In this document: in pieces, positions 28,227 through 37,675 of the stretch
Position numbering within the stretch: position 1 is the stretch's first letter
Layout: the number at the start of each line of letters is the position of its first letter
Made by a program: the position numbers and the translations under genes
Notes under the pieces: generated by a model
The model's input: the letters and a program-made list of their open reading frames with translations, nothing else
Databases searched by the model: none
What the model was told of the DNA's origin: nothing
Assembly (NCBI RefSeq): GCF_000346485.2
Contig: NZ_KQ976354.1
Location: forward strand, 5,104,436-5,168,435
Source of the DNA: Scytonema hofmannii PCC 7110
GTDB taxonomy: Bacteria; Cyanobacteriota; Cyanobacteriia; Cyanobacteriales; Nostocaceae
Length of the DNA stretch: 64,000 bases
Direction of reading: 5' to 3'

Positions 28227-28709
28227 TTAGAACAGTCCGAAGGTGAAGGACTTGTCAATTGGGAAAGTCGCACCAATTCCCAACCATATAGTCACCAAAG
28301 TGCCAATCAAGAACACTGTTGTTGCCACTGGGCGGCGGAAGGGATTTTGGAACTTATTCACGTTCTCAATGAACGGAACGAGAATCATGCCTAGGGGGAC
28401 AGAAGCCATTAACAACACCCCTAAGAGTTTGTTAGGAACTGAACGGAGAATCTGGAACACAGGATACAAGTACCACTCTGGCAAAATTTCCAGTGGAGTA
28501 GCGAAGGGATTTGCTGGTTCTCCAACCATTGCCGGGTCAAGTACAGATAAAGCCACTATAGCAGCAAACGATCCCATAATAACAACTGGGAACACGTAAA
28601 GTAAGTCATTAGGCCAAGCGGGTTCGCCGTAGTAATTGTGACCCATACCCAGTGCTAGCTTGGCTCTTAACTTTGGATCGCTGAGGTCTGGTTTTTTCAG
28701 TGTAGCCAT
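28227..28709 (-). CDS. petD: Cytochrome b6-f complex subunit IV
   Basis: 160 aa, the exact family length. Three membrane segments and the PEWY quinol-site motif ([16 protein letters not shown], about residue 78) identify it. With cytochrome b6 it forms the core of the complex that passes electrons from plastoquinol to plastocyanin or cytochrome c6 in the thylakoid. It follows petB in the same direction, with a 137-base gap largely filled by a heptamer array. A good AGGAG site lies about 13 bases before the ATG. Confidence 0.98.
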   Translation of the reverse strand: MATLKKPDLSDPKLRAKLALGMGHNYYGEPAWPNDLLYVFPVVIMGSFAAIVALSVLDPAMVGEPANPFATPLEILPEWYLYPVFQILRSVPNKLLGVLLMASVPLGMILVPFIENVNKFQNPFRRPVATTVFLIGTLVTIWLGIGATFPIDKSFTFGLF

Positions 28710-28742
28710 TTTTTAATGTGCTCTCCTAACTTAAATACATTT

Positions 28743-28840
28743 TAGTTAGTTGTTGGTTGTTGGTTGTTAGTTGTTGGTTGTTGGTTGTTTTAACCACTAA
28801 CCACTAACCACTAACCACTAACCACTAACCACTAACCCTT
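28743..28840. repeat. TTGGTTG/CCACTAA heptamer array between petB and petD
   Basis: GTTGGTTGTTAG-type units on the left and CCACTAA units on the right are inverted relative to one another, so the petB-petD transcript can form a long stem between the two genes. Confidence 0.85.
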
Positions 28841-28846
28841 GAAGGA

Positions 28847-29494
28847 TTACAACGGACCCGAAATTCCTTGCTTGCGAATCATCAAGAAGTGTAACAGCAT
28901 GAAAACTGCAATCAACCAGGGCAGCACAAAAGTGTGTGCGCTGTAATAACGGGTCAATGTAGCCTGACCAACGCTTGAACCACCGCGCAAGAGGTCAGCT
29001 ATGAGGGTACCAACTACAGGAATTGCTTCTGGTACACCGCTAACGATTTTCACAGCCCAGTAACCAACTTGGTCCCAAGGTAGAGAGTAACCAGTCACAC
29101 CAAAGGAAACGGTAATCACAGCCAGGATGACACCAGTGACCCAGGTTAGTTCGCGGGGCTTTTTGAAACCGCCCGTTAGGTAAACCCTGAAGGTGTGCAA
29201 AATCATCATCAGCACCATCATGCTGGCAGACCAGCGATGAACGGAGCGAATCAGCCAGCCAAAGTTGACATCATTCATGATGCTCTGCACGGAAGAATAA
29301 GCTTCGGCAACGGTTGGCTTATAGTAGAATGTCATGGCAAATCCAGTGGCAAACTGGATGAGAAAGCACGTCAGTGTGATTCCACCCAGGCAGTAGAAGA
29401 TGTTGACGTGGGGAGGGACGTACTTGCTGGTTACGTCTTCAGCTAGCGCCTGAATTTCCAGACGCTCCTCAAACCAGTCGTAAACGTTGGCCAT
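28847..29494 (-). CDS. petB: Cytochrome b6
   Basis: 215 aa, the exact family length. Four membrane segments; heme-ligand histidines lie in [20 protein letters not shown] and [20 protein letters not shown]; Cys35 (NIFYCLGG) is the covalent site of heme c-n. It is the first gene of the petB-petD pair and is divergent from ctpA. Confidence 0.98.
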   Translation of the reverse strand: MANVYDWFEERLEIQALAEDVTSKYVPPHVNIFYCLGGITLTCFLIQFATGFAMTFYYKPTVAEAYSSVQSIMNDVNFGWLIRSVHRWSASMMVLMMILHTFRVYLTGGFKKPRELTWVTGVILAVITVSFGVTGYSLPWDQVGYWAVKIVSGVPEAIPVVGTLIADLLRGGSSVGQATLTRYYSAHTFVLPWLIAVFMLLHFLMIRKQGISGPL

Positions 29495-29919
29495 ACAATC
29501 TCAAATTCCTAAAATTGACTCGCGGTTGATAAATCTATCAAAGTTCTGAACTTGACTTCGCTTGTAAGCTATGCTTCGCTCAGACTTTTCCCCTAGTTCC
29601 GACTTTGGGATTTGAGCAAAGAGTACTTATCCTCGTTTGCTTTTTCAATTGTCAGAGTGTTAATAGTTTAAAAAAAACTTTACATTCTGACTAGAGGGAA
29701 TGTATTGCGTTCTGTCTGGAGCCAAGCACCATCAGGTGATAGACACTTTTCAGAGTTTGGGGTTGGAGATCGTGACTGCGTGCTGAATCTAACGGTTAGA
29801 AAGGTTGATGACAGCGATGCATCACTTCTATAAAAAAAGTAACATAGTCGAGAGATAGATTTCACAAAAGCAAACTAGCTGAGCTAATTCTGGCAATTTG
29901 GGTTGAAGTGATAGTGAAT
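29495..29919. other. Divergent promoter region of petB and ctpA
   Basis: About 425 bases with no gene between two divergent genes. Promoters for both must lie here. I cannot point to a specific sigma site or operator. A weak AGGA precedes the petB start. Confidence 0.6.
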
Positions 29920-31161
29920 ATGGGGTTCATGCACAAACAAGTTTTTCGAGTAGGATTGTCATTCCTCGTCGCTTTTTGGTTGGGCTTTGTGCCGTTTTGT
30001 CAACCTGCGACAGCTTTAACAGAACAACAAAAGTTGATATCAGAAGCGTGGCGAATTGTTAGTCGTACATATTTGGATGAGACATTTAATCATCAGAACT
30101 GGGCAACAGTGCGGCAGAAAGCGTTGGAAAAGCCAATCAAAGACGACCAAACGGCTTACACGGTCATTCAAAAAATGCTTAAGAGCCTTGATGACCCTTT
30201 TACCCGGTTTCTTAACCCGGAACAGTACCGCAGTTTGCAGGTCAATACTTCTGGGGAACTGACGGGGGTGGGATTGCAAATTGCTCTCAATCCTGAAACG
30301 GGTAAGTTGGAAGTTGTAGCTCCTATATCTGGTTCGCCAGCAGAAAAAGCTGGGATTAGACCGCGCGATCGCATTCTAAAAATCGAAGGGTTTTCCACAG
30401 AGGATTTAACCCTTGACGAAGCAGCAACTAGAATGCGGGGACCAATTGGTAGTGCCGTCACACTGCTGATAGAACGAGATGCGGGGAAAGAGTTAGAAGT
30501 TCAGCTAGTGCGCGATCGCATTTCGCTCAACCCAGTGATTGCGGAATTACACACTTCCCCCCAAGGAATGTCTATAGGTTACATTCGCCTCACACAATTT
30601 AATGCCAATGCTCCAATGGAGTTGGCACACGCTATTTCTAGTCTAGAAAAAAAAGGCGCTAATGCCTACATTTTGGATTTAAGAAATAATCCCGGTGGAC
30701 TGTTACAAGCAGGAATTGAGATAGCTCGTTTGTGGTTGAACTCCGGTACTGTTGTCTACACCGTGAATCGCCAAGGGGTTCAGGGTAGCTTTGACGCCTT
30801 TGGCCCGGCGCTAACCGATGACCCCCTAGTGGTTTTGGTGAATCAAGGAACTGCGAGTGCCAGCGAAATTCTAGCAGGAGCATTACAAGATAACAAACGT
30901 GCCCTGCTAGTGGGAGAAACCACCTTCGGGAAAGGTTTAATCCAGTCCTTATTTGAGCTATCAAATGGTGCTGGCTTAGCCGTGACCATTGCTAAATATG
31001 AAACTCCCAACCATCACGACATCAACAAACTGGGAATTCAACCCGATATGCGGATTCCCACAGAATCCATCACCCGCGAACAAGTTGGTACAGAAGCAGA
31101 TACTCAGTATCAAGCAGGCGTTCAACTGTTGAAAAAAAATGCGGTAGTGGCTAGGGGGTAA
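29920..31161 (+). CDS. ctpA: Carboxyl-terminal processing protease (S41)
   Basis: About 413 aa. Start choice: ATG at 29920 or 29929; the GTG at 29908 gives a longer, less likely form. A signal peptide (MHKQVFRVGLSFLVAFWLGF, then PATALT) directs it to the lumen or periplasm. A PDZ domain (about 110-195, GVGLQI...SPAEKAGIRPRDRI) precedes the S41 core with the catalytic serine in NQGTASASEIL and lysine in TTFGKGLIQ. CtpA removes the C-terminal extension of photosystem II D1. The last residues and TAA stop fall in a G-rich heptamer array. Confidence 0.93.
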   Translation: MGFMHKQVFRVGLSFLVAFWLGFVPFCQPATALTEQQKLISEAWRIVSRTYLDETFNHQNWATVRQKALEKPIKDDQTAYTVIQKMLKSLDDPFTRFLNPEQYRSLQVNTSGELTGVGLQIALNPETGKLEVVAPISGSPAEKAGIRPRDRILKIEGFSTEDLTLDEAATRMRGPIGSAVTLLIERDAGKELEVQLVRDRISLNPVIAELHTSPQGMSIGYIRLTQFNANAPMELAHAISSLEKKGANAYILDLRNNPGGLLQAGIEIARLWLNSGTVVYTVNRQGVQGSFDAFGPALTDDPLVVLVNQGTASASEILAGALQDNKRALLVGETTFGKGLIQSLFELSNGAGLAVTIAKYETPNHHDINKLGIQPDMRIPTESITREQVGTEADTQYQAGVQLLKKNAVVARG

Positions 31162-31326
31162 GGAGTAGGGAGTGGGGAATGGAGAATCGGGAATGGGGAG
31201 TGGGGAGTGGGGAAGAGGGAGTGAGGGAGTGAGGGAGTGAGGTGATAATTCATACTCAATTCCCAATCCAAAATCCCCAATCCAAAATCCAAAATTCCTA
31301 CTCCCCACTCCCTACTCCCCACTCCC
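31153..31326. repeat. G-rich GGGGAGT heptamer block shared by two convergent genes
   Basis: Runs of GGGGAGT, GGGAGTG and, in inverse, CTCCCCA units with a short TTTTGGA-type stretch in the middle. The left part contains the ctpA stop, and the right part encodes the last residues and stop of the MBL-fold gene on the other strand; the two halves are complementary. Confidence 0.9.
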
Positions 31327-32017
31327 TCAGACGTTCATAAGCATTGTCGATGAAGCGCTGTCCACGAAGAAAGCCAGTATTGGCACCAGGGCAAATGTAG
31401 TGGAGTGTTTCTGGGGTAAAGTTTTTTAGCAGCAATTTGATACTCTCAATCTGTCGCCACCAGTGAAAAGTTTTAGCTGTCCTTAATGGCTCAGGATCGC
31501 CCTGTAAATTGGGTAGGACATGGCGTCCGGAAAACAACACACCTCCTTTGCCTTTGTAGTAAAGACAGGAGGAACCGGGAGAGTGACCGGGTGTCCAAAT
31601 CATCTGTACTGTTGAATCTAATGTGAATTCCTGACCAAAGGTAGTGACTGTTAAGCCTGGTAACAAATAAGCTTCCTGCTCTTGAATCAAAATCTTGCAG
31701 TTAAAAATTCGCTGAATTTCTTCTGTCTTACCAATTGCCCCTCGATGGGTGAGAAAGAAATAACTAACGCCCCTATGGGAATGTAAAAAATTCTGATTTA
31801 TTGTATCAACTGCCGGACAATCGATCAGGATATTGCCTTCGTTTCTTACAATAAAATAAGCAGTCCCCCCCAATGTGTCTCTATTTGGTGGAAATGCAAA
31901 AATTGTTGTATCTGGCAAGAGGTCTGAACCGAGACTTTCGACCACTGGAACTTCATTGGAGAAAATTGCTCGTGGTGATTTGGCTGTATTGCTTGACTCT
32001 TGAGGCAAGGGACACAT
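31298..32017 (-). CDS. MBL-fold hydrolase-like protein with altered metal motif
   Basis: 239 aa. The metallo-beta-lactamase fold is visible from DTLGGTAYFIVRNEGNILIDCP, through IWTPGHSPGSSCLYY to GVLFSGRHVLPN and HYICPGANTGFLRG. The canonical HxHxDH motif is replaced by LTHRGAIG, so at least two metal ligands are missing; binuclear catalysis looks doubtful although HSPGS and later histidines remain. This may be a family trait rather than decay, since the rest is intact. The last residues (REWGVGSGE) are encoded by the G-rich heptamer array, which also supplies the TAG stop. Confidence 0.75.
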   Translation of the reverse strand: MCPLPQESSNTAKSPRAIFSNEVPVVESLGSDLLPDTTIFAFPPNRDTLGGTAYFIVRNEGNILIDCPAVDTINQNFLHSHRGVSYFFLTHRGAIGKTEEIQRIFNCKILIQEQEAYLLPGLTVTTFGQEFTLDSTVQMIWTPGHSPGSSCLYYKGKGGVLFSGRHVLPNLQGDPEPLRTAKTFHWWRQIESIKLLLKNFTPETLHYICPGANTGFLRGQRFIDNAYERLREWGVGSGE

Positions 32018-32130
32018 GAGGAAAACTGTTATTGTGGAGGAGTTGTAAAAAATTGAACTTACAGTATACGCTACTGGTCATTTTTTTGACCGCTAGCCAG
32101 AATTAACTTATTAAAATAACTGAAGATAAC

Positions 32131-33630
32131 ATGACTTTTTGGTTTCTTCTTCTACTGGGACTCATTACTTATTTAATGGTTCAGCATAGTGTGGCTAAAA
32201 TTACCACAACACCAGTCTGGTTGTTATGGTTGGTCTTAATGACACCAGCTTTACTATGGACTGCTTGGACTGCAATATACGGAGGACAACAACCACCACC
32301 AAGAGTGCTGATGATTTGGCCACTGATTATATGTCCTGTATTATACTGGTTTTTGTTTCAGTGGGGTCGTCGTTCGCTTAAAGAATCACAGGCTGCAGCA
32401 GAAACCCAAAAAACTCCAGAGTACCGAGAGCTACAATTGGATGTAGATCCTATCGCAGAAACAGTGCCAGTGCGCCCCATCGAACCATCGGAAGAAACCC
32501 AGCTGCGAAATTGTTTTCCCTGGTCTATATACTACATTCAAAACATTGAGTATCGACCCCAAGCGATTGTTTGTCGCGGTCAGTTAAGAACTGCACCAAC
32601 AAATGCCTACCAGAGAATTAAGGCAAATATTGAAGCAGAATTTGGCGATCGCTTCTTAATTATTTTTCAAGAAGGGATCAATGGTAAACCTTTCTTTGTA
32701 CTTGTTCCCAATAATCAACCTTCTAAAAGCACACCAAATACAGGCGATCGCGAAAAACTGACAAGACCCGTATTAGCTTTCATGCTATTAGCTGTCACAT
32801 TGCTATCTACAACTCTAGTAGGAACCAGAATCGCGGGTGTCGCTACTACACCATGGCAAGCTAACCCCTCTGAGTTATTGAAGGGTCTACCCTATGCTCT
32901 AGCACTGATAACCATTTTAGGCATCCACGAACTAGGTCACTATCTCACAGCACGGTATTACAAAATTCGTACAACTCTACCTTACTTTATCCCGATGCCT
33001 TTCTTCCTGGGAACCTTTGGTGCATTTATTCAAATGCGGAGTCCAATTCCCAATCGGAAAGCTTTATTTGATGTTAGTATCGCAGGACCCATAGCAGGTT
33101 TTTTAGCCACCTTACCTTTACTATTTTGGGGTTTGGCAAATTCTGAAGTTGTACCGATGTCAGAAAAAACAGGGCTTTTAAACCCCGATGCGGTGAATCC
33201 CAATTACTCCATACTACTAGCGATAATTTCAAAATTAGCCTTGGGTAGTCAGTTAACAGCTTCATCAGCGATTGATTTGCATCCAGTAGCGGTTGCAGGG
33301 TTTTTAGGATTGATAGTCACGGCATTGAATTTAATGCCCGTGGGACAACTTGATGGGGGTCACATTATCCATGCCATATTTGGGCAAAGAACAGCAGTCG
33401 TCATCGGTCAAATTTCTCGCCTATTACTGCTGTTACTTTCTTTAGTTCAGCAGGAGTTTTTCTTGTGGGCGGTTATCTTATTATTCCTACCACTGATTGA
33501 TGAACCGGCTCTCAATGATGTTAGCGATTTGGATAACAAACGCGATATCGGGGGACTGTTTGCAATGGTTGTGTTAATTGCGATCGTGCTTCCACTACCA
33601 CAGTCGCTTGCTCGTTTATTACAAATTTAA
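32131..33630 (+). CDS. Site-2 protease family membrane metalloprotease (M50, EGY-like)
   Basis: 499 aa. An N-terminal membrane segment pair and soluble domain (about 1-220) precede a multi-span peptidase region. The zinc-binding HELGH is at about residue 267 (ILGIHELGHYLTARYY) and the second motif is NLMPVGQLDGGH at about 400. The arrangement matches the EGY1/EGY3-type S2P proteins of cyanobacteria and plastids, which cleave within the membrane. Substrates are unknown. The last 50 bases of the gene are present again at 34488-34540 because of a tandem duplication. Confidence 0.9.
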   Translation: MTFWFLLLLGLITYLMVQHSVAKITTTPVWLLWLVLMTPALLWTAWTAIYGGQQPPPRVLMIWPLIICPVLYWFLFQWGRRSLKESQAAAETQKTPEYRELQLDVDPIAETVPVRPIEPSEETQLRNCFPWSIYYIQNIEYRPQAIVCRGQLRTAPTNAYQRIKANIEAEFGDRFLIIFQEGINGKPFFVLVPNNQPSKSTPNTGDREKLTRPVLAFMLLAVTLLSTTLVGTRIAGVATTPWQANPSELLKGLPYALALITILGIHELGHYLTARYYKIRTTLPYFIPMPFFLGTFGAFIQMRSPIPNRKALFDVSIAGPIAGFLATLPLLFWGLANSEVVPMSEKTGLLNPDAVNPNYSILLAIISKLALGSQLTASSAIDLHPVAVAGFLGLIVTALNLMPVGQLDGGHIIHAIFGQRTAVVIGQISRLLLLLLSLVQQEFFLWAVILLFLPLIDEPALNDVSDLDNKRDIGGLFAMVVLIAIVLPLPQSLARLLQI

Positions 33631-33680
33631 TTTGAATCTTCTCCGCAATCTTCTAAACTTTTGCAGCCTTAAAGTATATT

Positions 33681-34463
33681 ATGCCTTCACCATTTCCTGG
33701 AATGAATCCGTATTTAGAAGATTCAGAAATGTGGCCAGAAATTCACAGTCGGCTAATAGTCGCTATAGCTGATGCACTAGCTCCTAATTTACGTCCTAAG
33801 TACAGAGTGGCTATTGAAAAACGAGTTTACCAAACGGCGGCTGAAGACTCTGTATTAATTGGTATTCCAGATATTTCTGTAGGGCGAAGTTTAAGTGGTG
33901 GTAAAGAGGAAGCTAACATTGCAGTTGCTTCACCCCCTACAACACCCATAACAGTAGGGTTACCTATGCTAGAAGAAGTGGAAGAAGGATTTTTGTCTAT
34001 ACGAAAGGTGGGAACGGGTGAAGTTGTAACAACAATTGAACTTCTTTCACCTAAAAACAAGCGTTCGGGAGAAGGACGGCTAGCATATGAAAGTAAGCGC
34101 CAAAAGATTTTCAGCAGTTTAACTCATTTAGTAGAAATTGACTTGCTTAGAGGTGGAAAACCGATGGCTATTTTAAATAATGGCATTCAAGCAAGTTATA
34201 GAATATTGGTGAGTCGAAGCGATCGCCGTCCACTAGCAGATTTATACCCCTTTGAATTACAGCAGTCAATTCCTGTTTTTCCGCTACCCTTGCGAGAAGG
34301 GGATACAGAACCAATAGTAGACTTACAAGCATTGCTACACGGAGTGTATGATAGAGCAGGGTTAGACATGGCTATAGATTATACCTCTGAACCAGTACCA
34401 GCTTTGTCTGAAGCTGATGCTAAGTGGGCTAATGAGTTACTGAAACAACAAGGCTTAAGGTAA
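33681..34463 (+). CDS. DUF4058 family protein, copy 1
   Basis: 260 aa. The start MPSPFPGMNPYLED is diagnostic of DUF4058; further conserved blocks are YRVAIEKRVYQ, IELLSPKNKRSGEGR, YESKRQKIFSS and HLVEIDLLRGG. The ELLSPKNK and EIDLLR blocks recall PD-(D/E)XK-type restriction folds, but no activity is established. It is followed by a near-identical copy. Confidence 0.9.
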   Translation: MPSPFPGMNPYLEDSEMWPEIHSRLIVAIADALAPNLRPKYRVAIEKRVYQTAAEDSVLIGIPDISVGRSLSGGKEEANIAVASPPTTPITVGLPMLEEVEEGFLSIRKVGTGEVVTTIELLSPKNKRSGEGRLAYESKRQKIFSSLTHLVEIDLLRGGKPMAILNNGIQASYRILVSRSDRRPLADLYPFELQQSIPVFPLPLREGDTEPIVDLQALLHGVYDRAGLDMAIDYTSEPVPALSEADAKWANELLKQQGLR

Positions 34464-34555
34464 AGTTTGTAACTAAAAACTACGCATTGCGATCGTACTT
34501 CTATTACCACAGTCGCTTGCTCGTTTTTTACATATTTTGATTTGAATATTCTCCA

Positions 34556-34583
34556 AATTACGAATTACGAATTACAAATTAGT
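34556..34583. repeat. Short AATTACG heptamer array
   Basis: About four units of AATTACG/AATTACA lie just upstream of the second DUF4058 gene; an upstream ATG at 34542 would translate through them, which speaks against it as the real start. Confidence 0.75.
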
Positions 34584-34586
34584 ATT

Positions 34587-35369
34587 ATGCCTTCACCATT
34601 TCCTGGAATGAATCCGTATTTAGAAGATTCAGAAATGTGGCCAGAAGTTCATCACTGGGTAATTACAGTTATTGCTGAGCTACTAGTTCCACAATTACGT
34701 CCTAAGTACAGAGTTGCTATCGAAAAACGAGTTTATCAAACGACATCTGAAGATTCTGTATTAATTGGTATTCCAGATATCTCTGTGGGACGAAATTTAA
34801 GTAGTGTTAAAGAGAGATCTAATCTTGCAGTTGCTTCACCTCCAGCAACACCTGTTACAGTAGGAATACCCATGCTAGAAGAAGTGGAAGAAGGATTTTT
34901 GGAGGTGCGAGAGGTAGGAACAGGTGAAGTTGTAACAGCAATTGAACTTCTTTCACCTAAAAACAAGCGTTCGGGAGAAGGACGGCGAGCATATGAAAGT
35001 AAGCGTCAAAAGATTTTCAGCAGTTTAACTCATTTAGTAGAAATTGACTTGCTCAGAGGGGGAAAACCCATGGCTATTTTAAATAGTGGAATTCAAGCAA
35101 GTTATAGAATATTGGTGAGTCGAAGCGATCGCCGTCCACTAGCAGATTTATACCCCTTTGAATTACAGCAGTCAATTCCTGTTTTTCCGCTACCCTTGCG
35201 AGAAGGGGATACAGAACCACTAGTAGATTTACAAGCTTTGCTACATGGGGTGTATGACAGAGCAGGGCTAGACATGGCTATAGATTATACCTCTGAAGCA
35301 GTACCACCTTTGTCTGAAGCTGATGCTAAGTGGGCTAATGAGTTACTGAAACAACAAGGTTTAAGGTAA
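34587..35369 (+). CDS. DUF4058 family protein, copy 2
   Basis: 260 aa from the ATG at 34587, which matches the start of copy 1; the ATG at 34542 adds 15 residues read from a heptamer array. The C-terminal two thirds are almost identical to copy 1, while residues about 20-35 and 65-75 differ, so the pair has begun to diverge or has been partly homogenised. The intergenic DNA was duplicated as well. Confidence 0.88.
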   Translation: MPSPFPGMNPYLEDSEMWPEVHHWVITVIAELLVPQLRPKYRVAIEKRVYQTTSEDSVLIGIPDISVGRNLSSVKERSNLAVASPPATPVTVGIPMLEEVEEGFLEVREVGTGEVVTAIELLSPKNKRSGEGRRAYESKRQKIFSSLTHLVEIDLLRGGKPMAILNSGIQASYRILVSRSDRRPLADLYPFELQQSIPVFPLPLREGDTEPLVDLQALLHGVYDRAGLDMAIDYTSEAVPPLSEADAKWANELLKQQGLR

Positions 35370-35470
35370 AGTTTATAACTAAAAACTACGCGATCGGGTA
35401 AAACCTGTGTTACAACCGTTCTATCAGAACTTAATCTTATATAGTAATCCTAAATCATGTGCAAACAGTT

Positions 35471-35503
35471 AGATCCCCGACTTCTCAAAGAAGTCGGGGA
35501 TCT
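35471..35503. repeat. CCCCGACTTC-type dispersed palindrome
   Basis: AGATCCCCGACTTCT and its exact complement form a 15-bp stem around CAA. A sister copy lies at 54407-54439. It may also terminate the DUF4058 transcript, which ends about 100 bases before it. Confidence 0.75.
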
Positions 35504-35528
35504 GGACACTCAATTTCTTTATAGATAA

Positions 35529-37230
35529 TTAGGGCTTGCTGAAAAAGAAAAAAAGGAGACAGTCTCTAAATTCTCAGACTATAGAAGTATATTCAGGTGC
35601 AAGAGAGGAGGGTAGAATAGCCAAAAATGCTTGCATCACTGCGATCGGCAGCATCAAGTATGCTGTTAGTAACCATGTACCGAAAACAGGGACAAACTTC
35701 AATCCCAACTGAAAACTTTGAACTCCCGTTCGAGGGCAAGTTATCAGAAGATAATCGTTGGGTAATGATGGCTGCTTTCATTCCTTGGACAGAATTTGAA
35801 GAAGAATATTCTTCATTTTTCTCAGTAGAGATGGGAGCACCTGCCAAATCTTTTCGGATGGCATTAGGGGCATTAATAATCAAAGAAAAGTTGGGGATAA
35901 GCGATAGAGAAACAGTAGAGCAAATTAAAGAAAATCCTTATCTACAGTACTTTATAGGAATGTCATATTATAGTAATGAAGCTCCATTTGATGCATCAAT
36001 GTTGGTACATTTTCGGGAAAGAATTAGTGTGGAGCTTGTTAACAAAGTGAATCAAGAAATGGTGAAGAAGATGCTAGAAGCAACATCTTCTAAACTATCT
36101 GAAAAAAAAACAGAATCACCAGAAGAAGAAGGTGAGACACCCAAAAATCGGGGAAAATTAATAATAGATGCAACTTGTGCTCCGGGTGATATCAGCTATC
36201 CGACAGATTTAGAGCTACTCAATCAAGCAAGAAAACAGACAGAGAAAATTATAGACTTACTTTACGAACAGACTTTGGGTCAATTAGAGAAAAAACCAAG
36301 AACCTATAGAGAGAGGGCTAGAAAGGATTATCTAGCAGTCGCTAAAAAACGTCGCGTTTCCCAAAAAGACAGGAGAAAAGCAATTAGAAAACAACTTCAA
36401 TATATCAAAAGAAACTTATCTCATATTGAACAGCTAATTATTTCAGGAGCCTCTCTGGAAGATTTAAGTCACAGACAATATAAGATGTTGCTTGTAGTTG
36501 CAGAAGTCTACCGTCAACAACTCTGGTTGTATGAAAATAAAAAACAGAGTATTGACGACCGCATTGTCAGTTTAACCCAACCACATATCCGTCCAATTGT
36601 CCGAGGGAAAGCTGGTAAATCGGTAGAATTTGGGGCAAAATTGTCTGCTAGTTGCTTTGAAGGATATATATTTTTAGACCATATAAGTTGGGATAATTTT
36701 AATGAATCAGGAGACTTAAAAGCTCAAGTAGAAGCCTTTAAAAATTACACAGGGTACTATCCAGAATCTGTTCATGTTGATAAAATTTATCGCACAAGAG
36801 AGAACCGAGCTTGGTGTAAAGAAAGAGGTATTATAATGAGCGGACCTCCTTTAGGAAGACCCCCAGCTAATGTTAGTAAAGAAAAAAAGAAACAAGATTT
36901 AGAATCTGAGAGAATTCGTAATTGTATTGAGGGAAAATTTGGACAGGGGAAAAGAAGATTTAGCCTCAATCGCGTGATGACGAAACTTGCTCATACTTCT
37001 GAAACTGCAATTGCTATTACTTTTTTAGTGATGAATCTTTCTACTCAGCTCTCGCGGCTATTTTATGCTTTTTTATGTCTATTTTTTAAAACTACACCTT
37101 TTTCCCCATTTACTATTATTGAAAATAATCAGTCCTTAAATCATAGATAGCATCTGCTTATATTAGACCCTTGTTGAGTAACTAATCAATTCTTATCTTG
37201 CTGTTTTCTGACTTTTTCAGCAAGCCCTAA
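35529..37230 (+). mobile_element. Complete IS5-like insertion sequence
   Basis: Perfect 19-base terminal inverted repeats (TTAGGGCTTGCTGAAAAAG at 35529-35547 and its complement at 37212-37230) enclose one full transposase gene. The length is about 1.70 kb. A target duplication is not obvious in the flanks. The right end abuts a truncated gene. The intact open frame suggests a recent arrival or a still active copy. Confidence 0.88.
35627..37150 (+). CDS. IS5-family-like (DUF772/DDE) transposase
   Basis: 507 aa. The N-terminal DUF772-type domain is clear (FRMALGALIIKEKLGISDRE, then NPYLQYFIGMSYYSNEAPFD, ASMLVHFRERI). The catalytic part contains LIIDATCAPGDISYPTD, VHVDKIYRTRENRAWCKERG and IRNCIEGKFGQGKRRFSL, which carry the DDE residues. 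A lysine/arginine-rich helical insertion lies at about 190-300. The start could be ATG at 35627 or an internal methionine near residue 12 or 17. Confidence 0.9.
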   Translation: MLASLRSAASSMLLVTMYRKQGQTSIPTENFELPFEGKLSEDNRWVMMAAFIPWTEFEEEYSSFFSVEMGAPAKSFRMALGALIIKEKLGISDRETVEQIKENPYLQYFIGMSYYSNEAPFDASMLVHFRERISVELVNKVNQEMVKKMLEATSSKLSEKKTESPEEEGETPKNRGKLIIDATCAPGDISYPTDLELLNQARKQTEKIIDLLYEQTLGQLEKKPRTYRERARKDYLAVAKKRRVSQKDRRKAIRKQLQYIKRNLSHIEQLIISGASLEDLSHRQYKMLLVVAEVYRQQLWLYENKKQSIDDRIVSLTQPHIRPIVRGKAGKSVEFGAKLSASCFEGYIFLDHISWDNFNESGDLKAQVEAFKNYTGYYPESVHVDKIYRTRENRAWCKERGIIMSGPPLGRPPANVSKEKKKQDLESERIRNCIEGKFGQGKRRFSLNRVMTKLAHTSETAIAITFLVMNLSTQLSRLFYAFLCLFFKTTPFSPFTIIENNQSLNHR

Positions 37231-37675
37231 CTATACCGGGGTTGTTCCTCAATTATTTATTCGTGGCTCTCAAGCAGACAAACTCACAGAAATTGGTGCA
37301 GCCAGATTGCTCGGTTTGGGGTGTGGCGTGCAAGTACAAAGGCAAAACGTGCGTTTAATTGCTTACCTTCAAGATACAGATTCAGGAACGGTTGTTGCTG
37401 TGTGTCAGGATTTTGCCGAATCTTCACAGGAAGCCAATATAGAACCTCCTGAACTTTGGAAAATGGCTGAGAAACTTGCTTTCAAACAAGTGAGTTTTAC
37501 GACATTAGGGGCGGGAGAGATGTTGGTAAAAGGAGGAAAGCGAACGCCTAATTATCAATTTTTGCCAAGTCGCACCCAGGTAATAGTTAATCCTCAATCC
37601 TTTGAGTGGGAATCATTGCGATCGCCCTTATTAGTGGAAGATTTTCACTCACTGCGATCGCGTGTTGAAATATAG
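37230..37675 (+). pseudogene. Gene truncated at its 5' end by the IS (unknown family)
   Basis: The frame is open from the IS right end and across the boundary (reading YTGVVPQLFIRGSQADKLTE just inside the flank), with no good start codon; a TTG at 37307 is the first start-like codon. The visible protein of about 148 aa ends RTQVIVNPQSFEWESLRSPL, LVEDFHSLRSRVEI and is not a family I can name. No matching 5' part is seen left of the IS, so it was lost. It may be transcribed from the IS. Confidence 0.6.

Larger units (their letters stand above)
33577..35395. repeat. Tandem duplication of about 0.9 kb (two units)
   Basis: Unit 1 (about 33577-34485) and unit 2 (about 34486-35395) share the 3' end of the site-2 protease gene (CACAGTCGCTTGCTCG at 33600 and about 34509), the DUF4058 gene and the tail AACTAAAAACTACGC. 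The offset is 906-909 bases. Confidence 0.85.

Noticed and set aside
30976-31322. Overlapping minus-strand frames downstream of ctpA
   Set aside because: They are read through G-rich heptamers and the ctpA antisense strand, with no family features.
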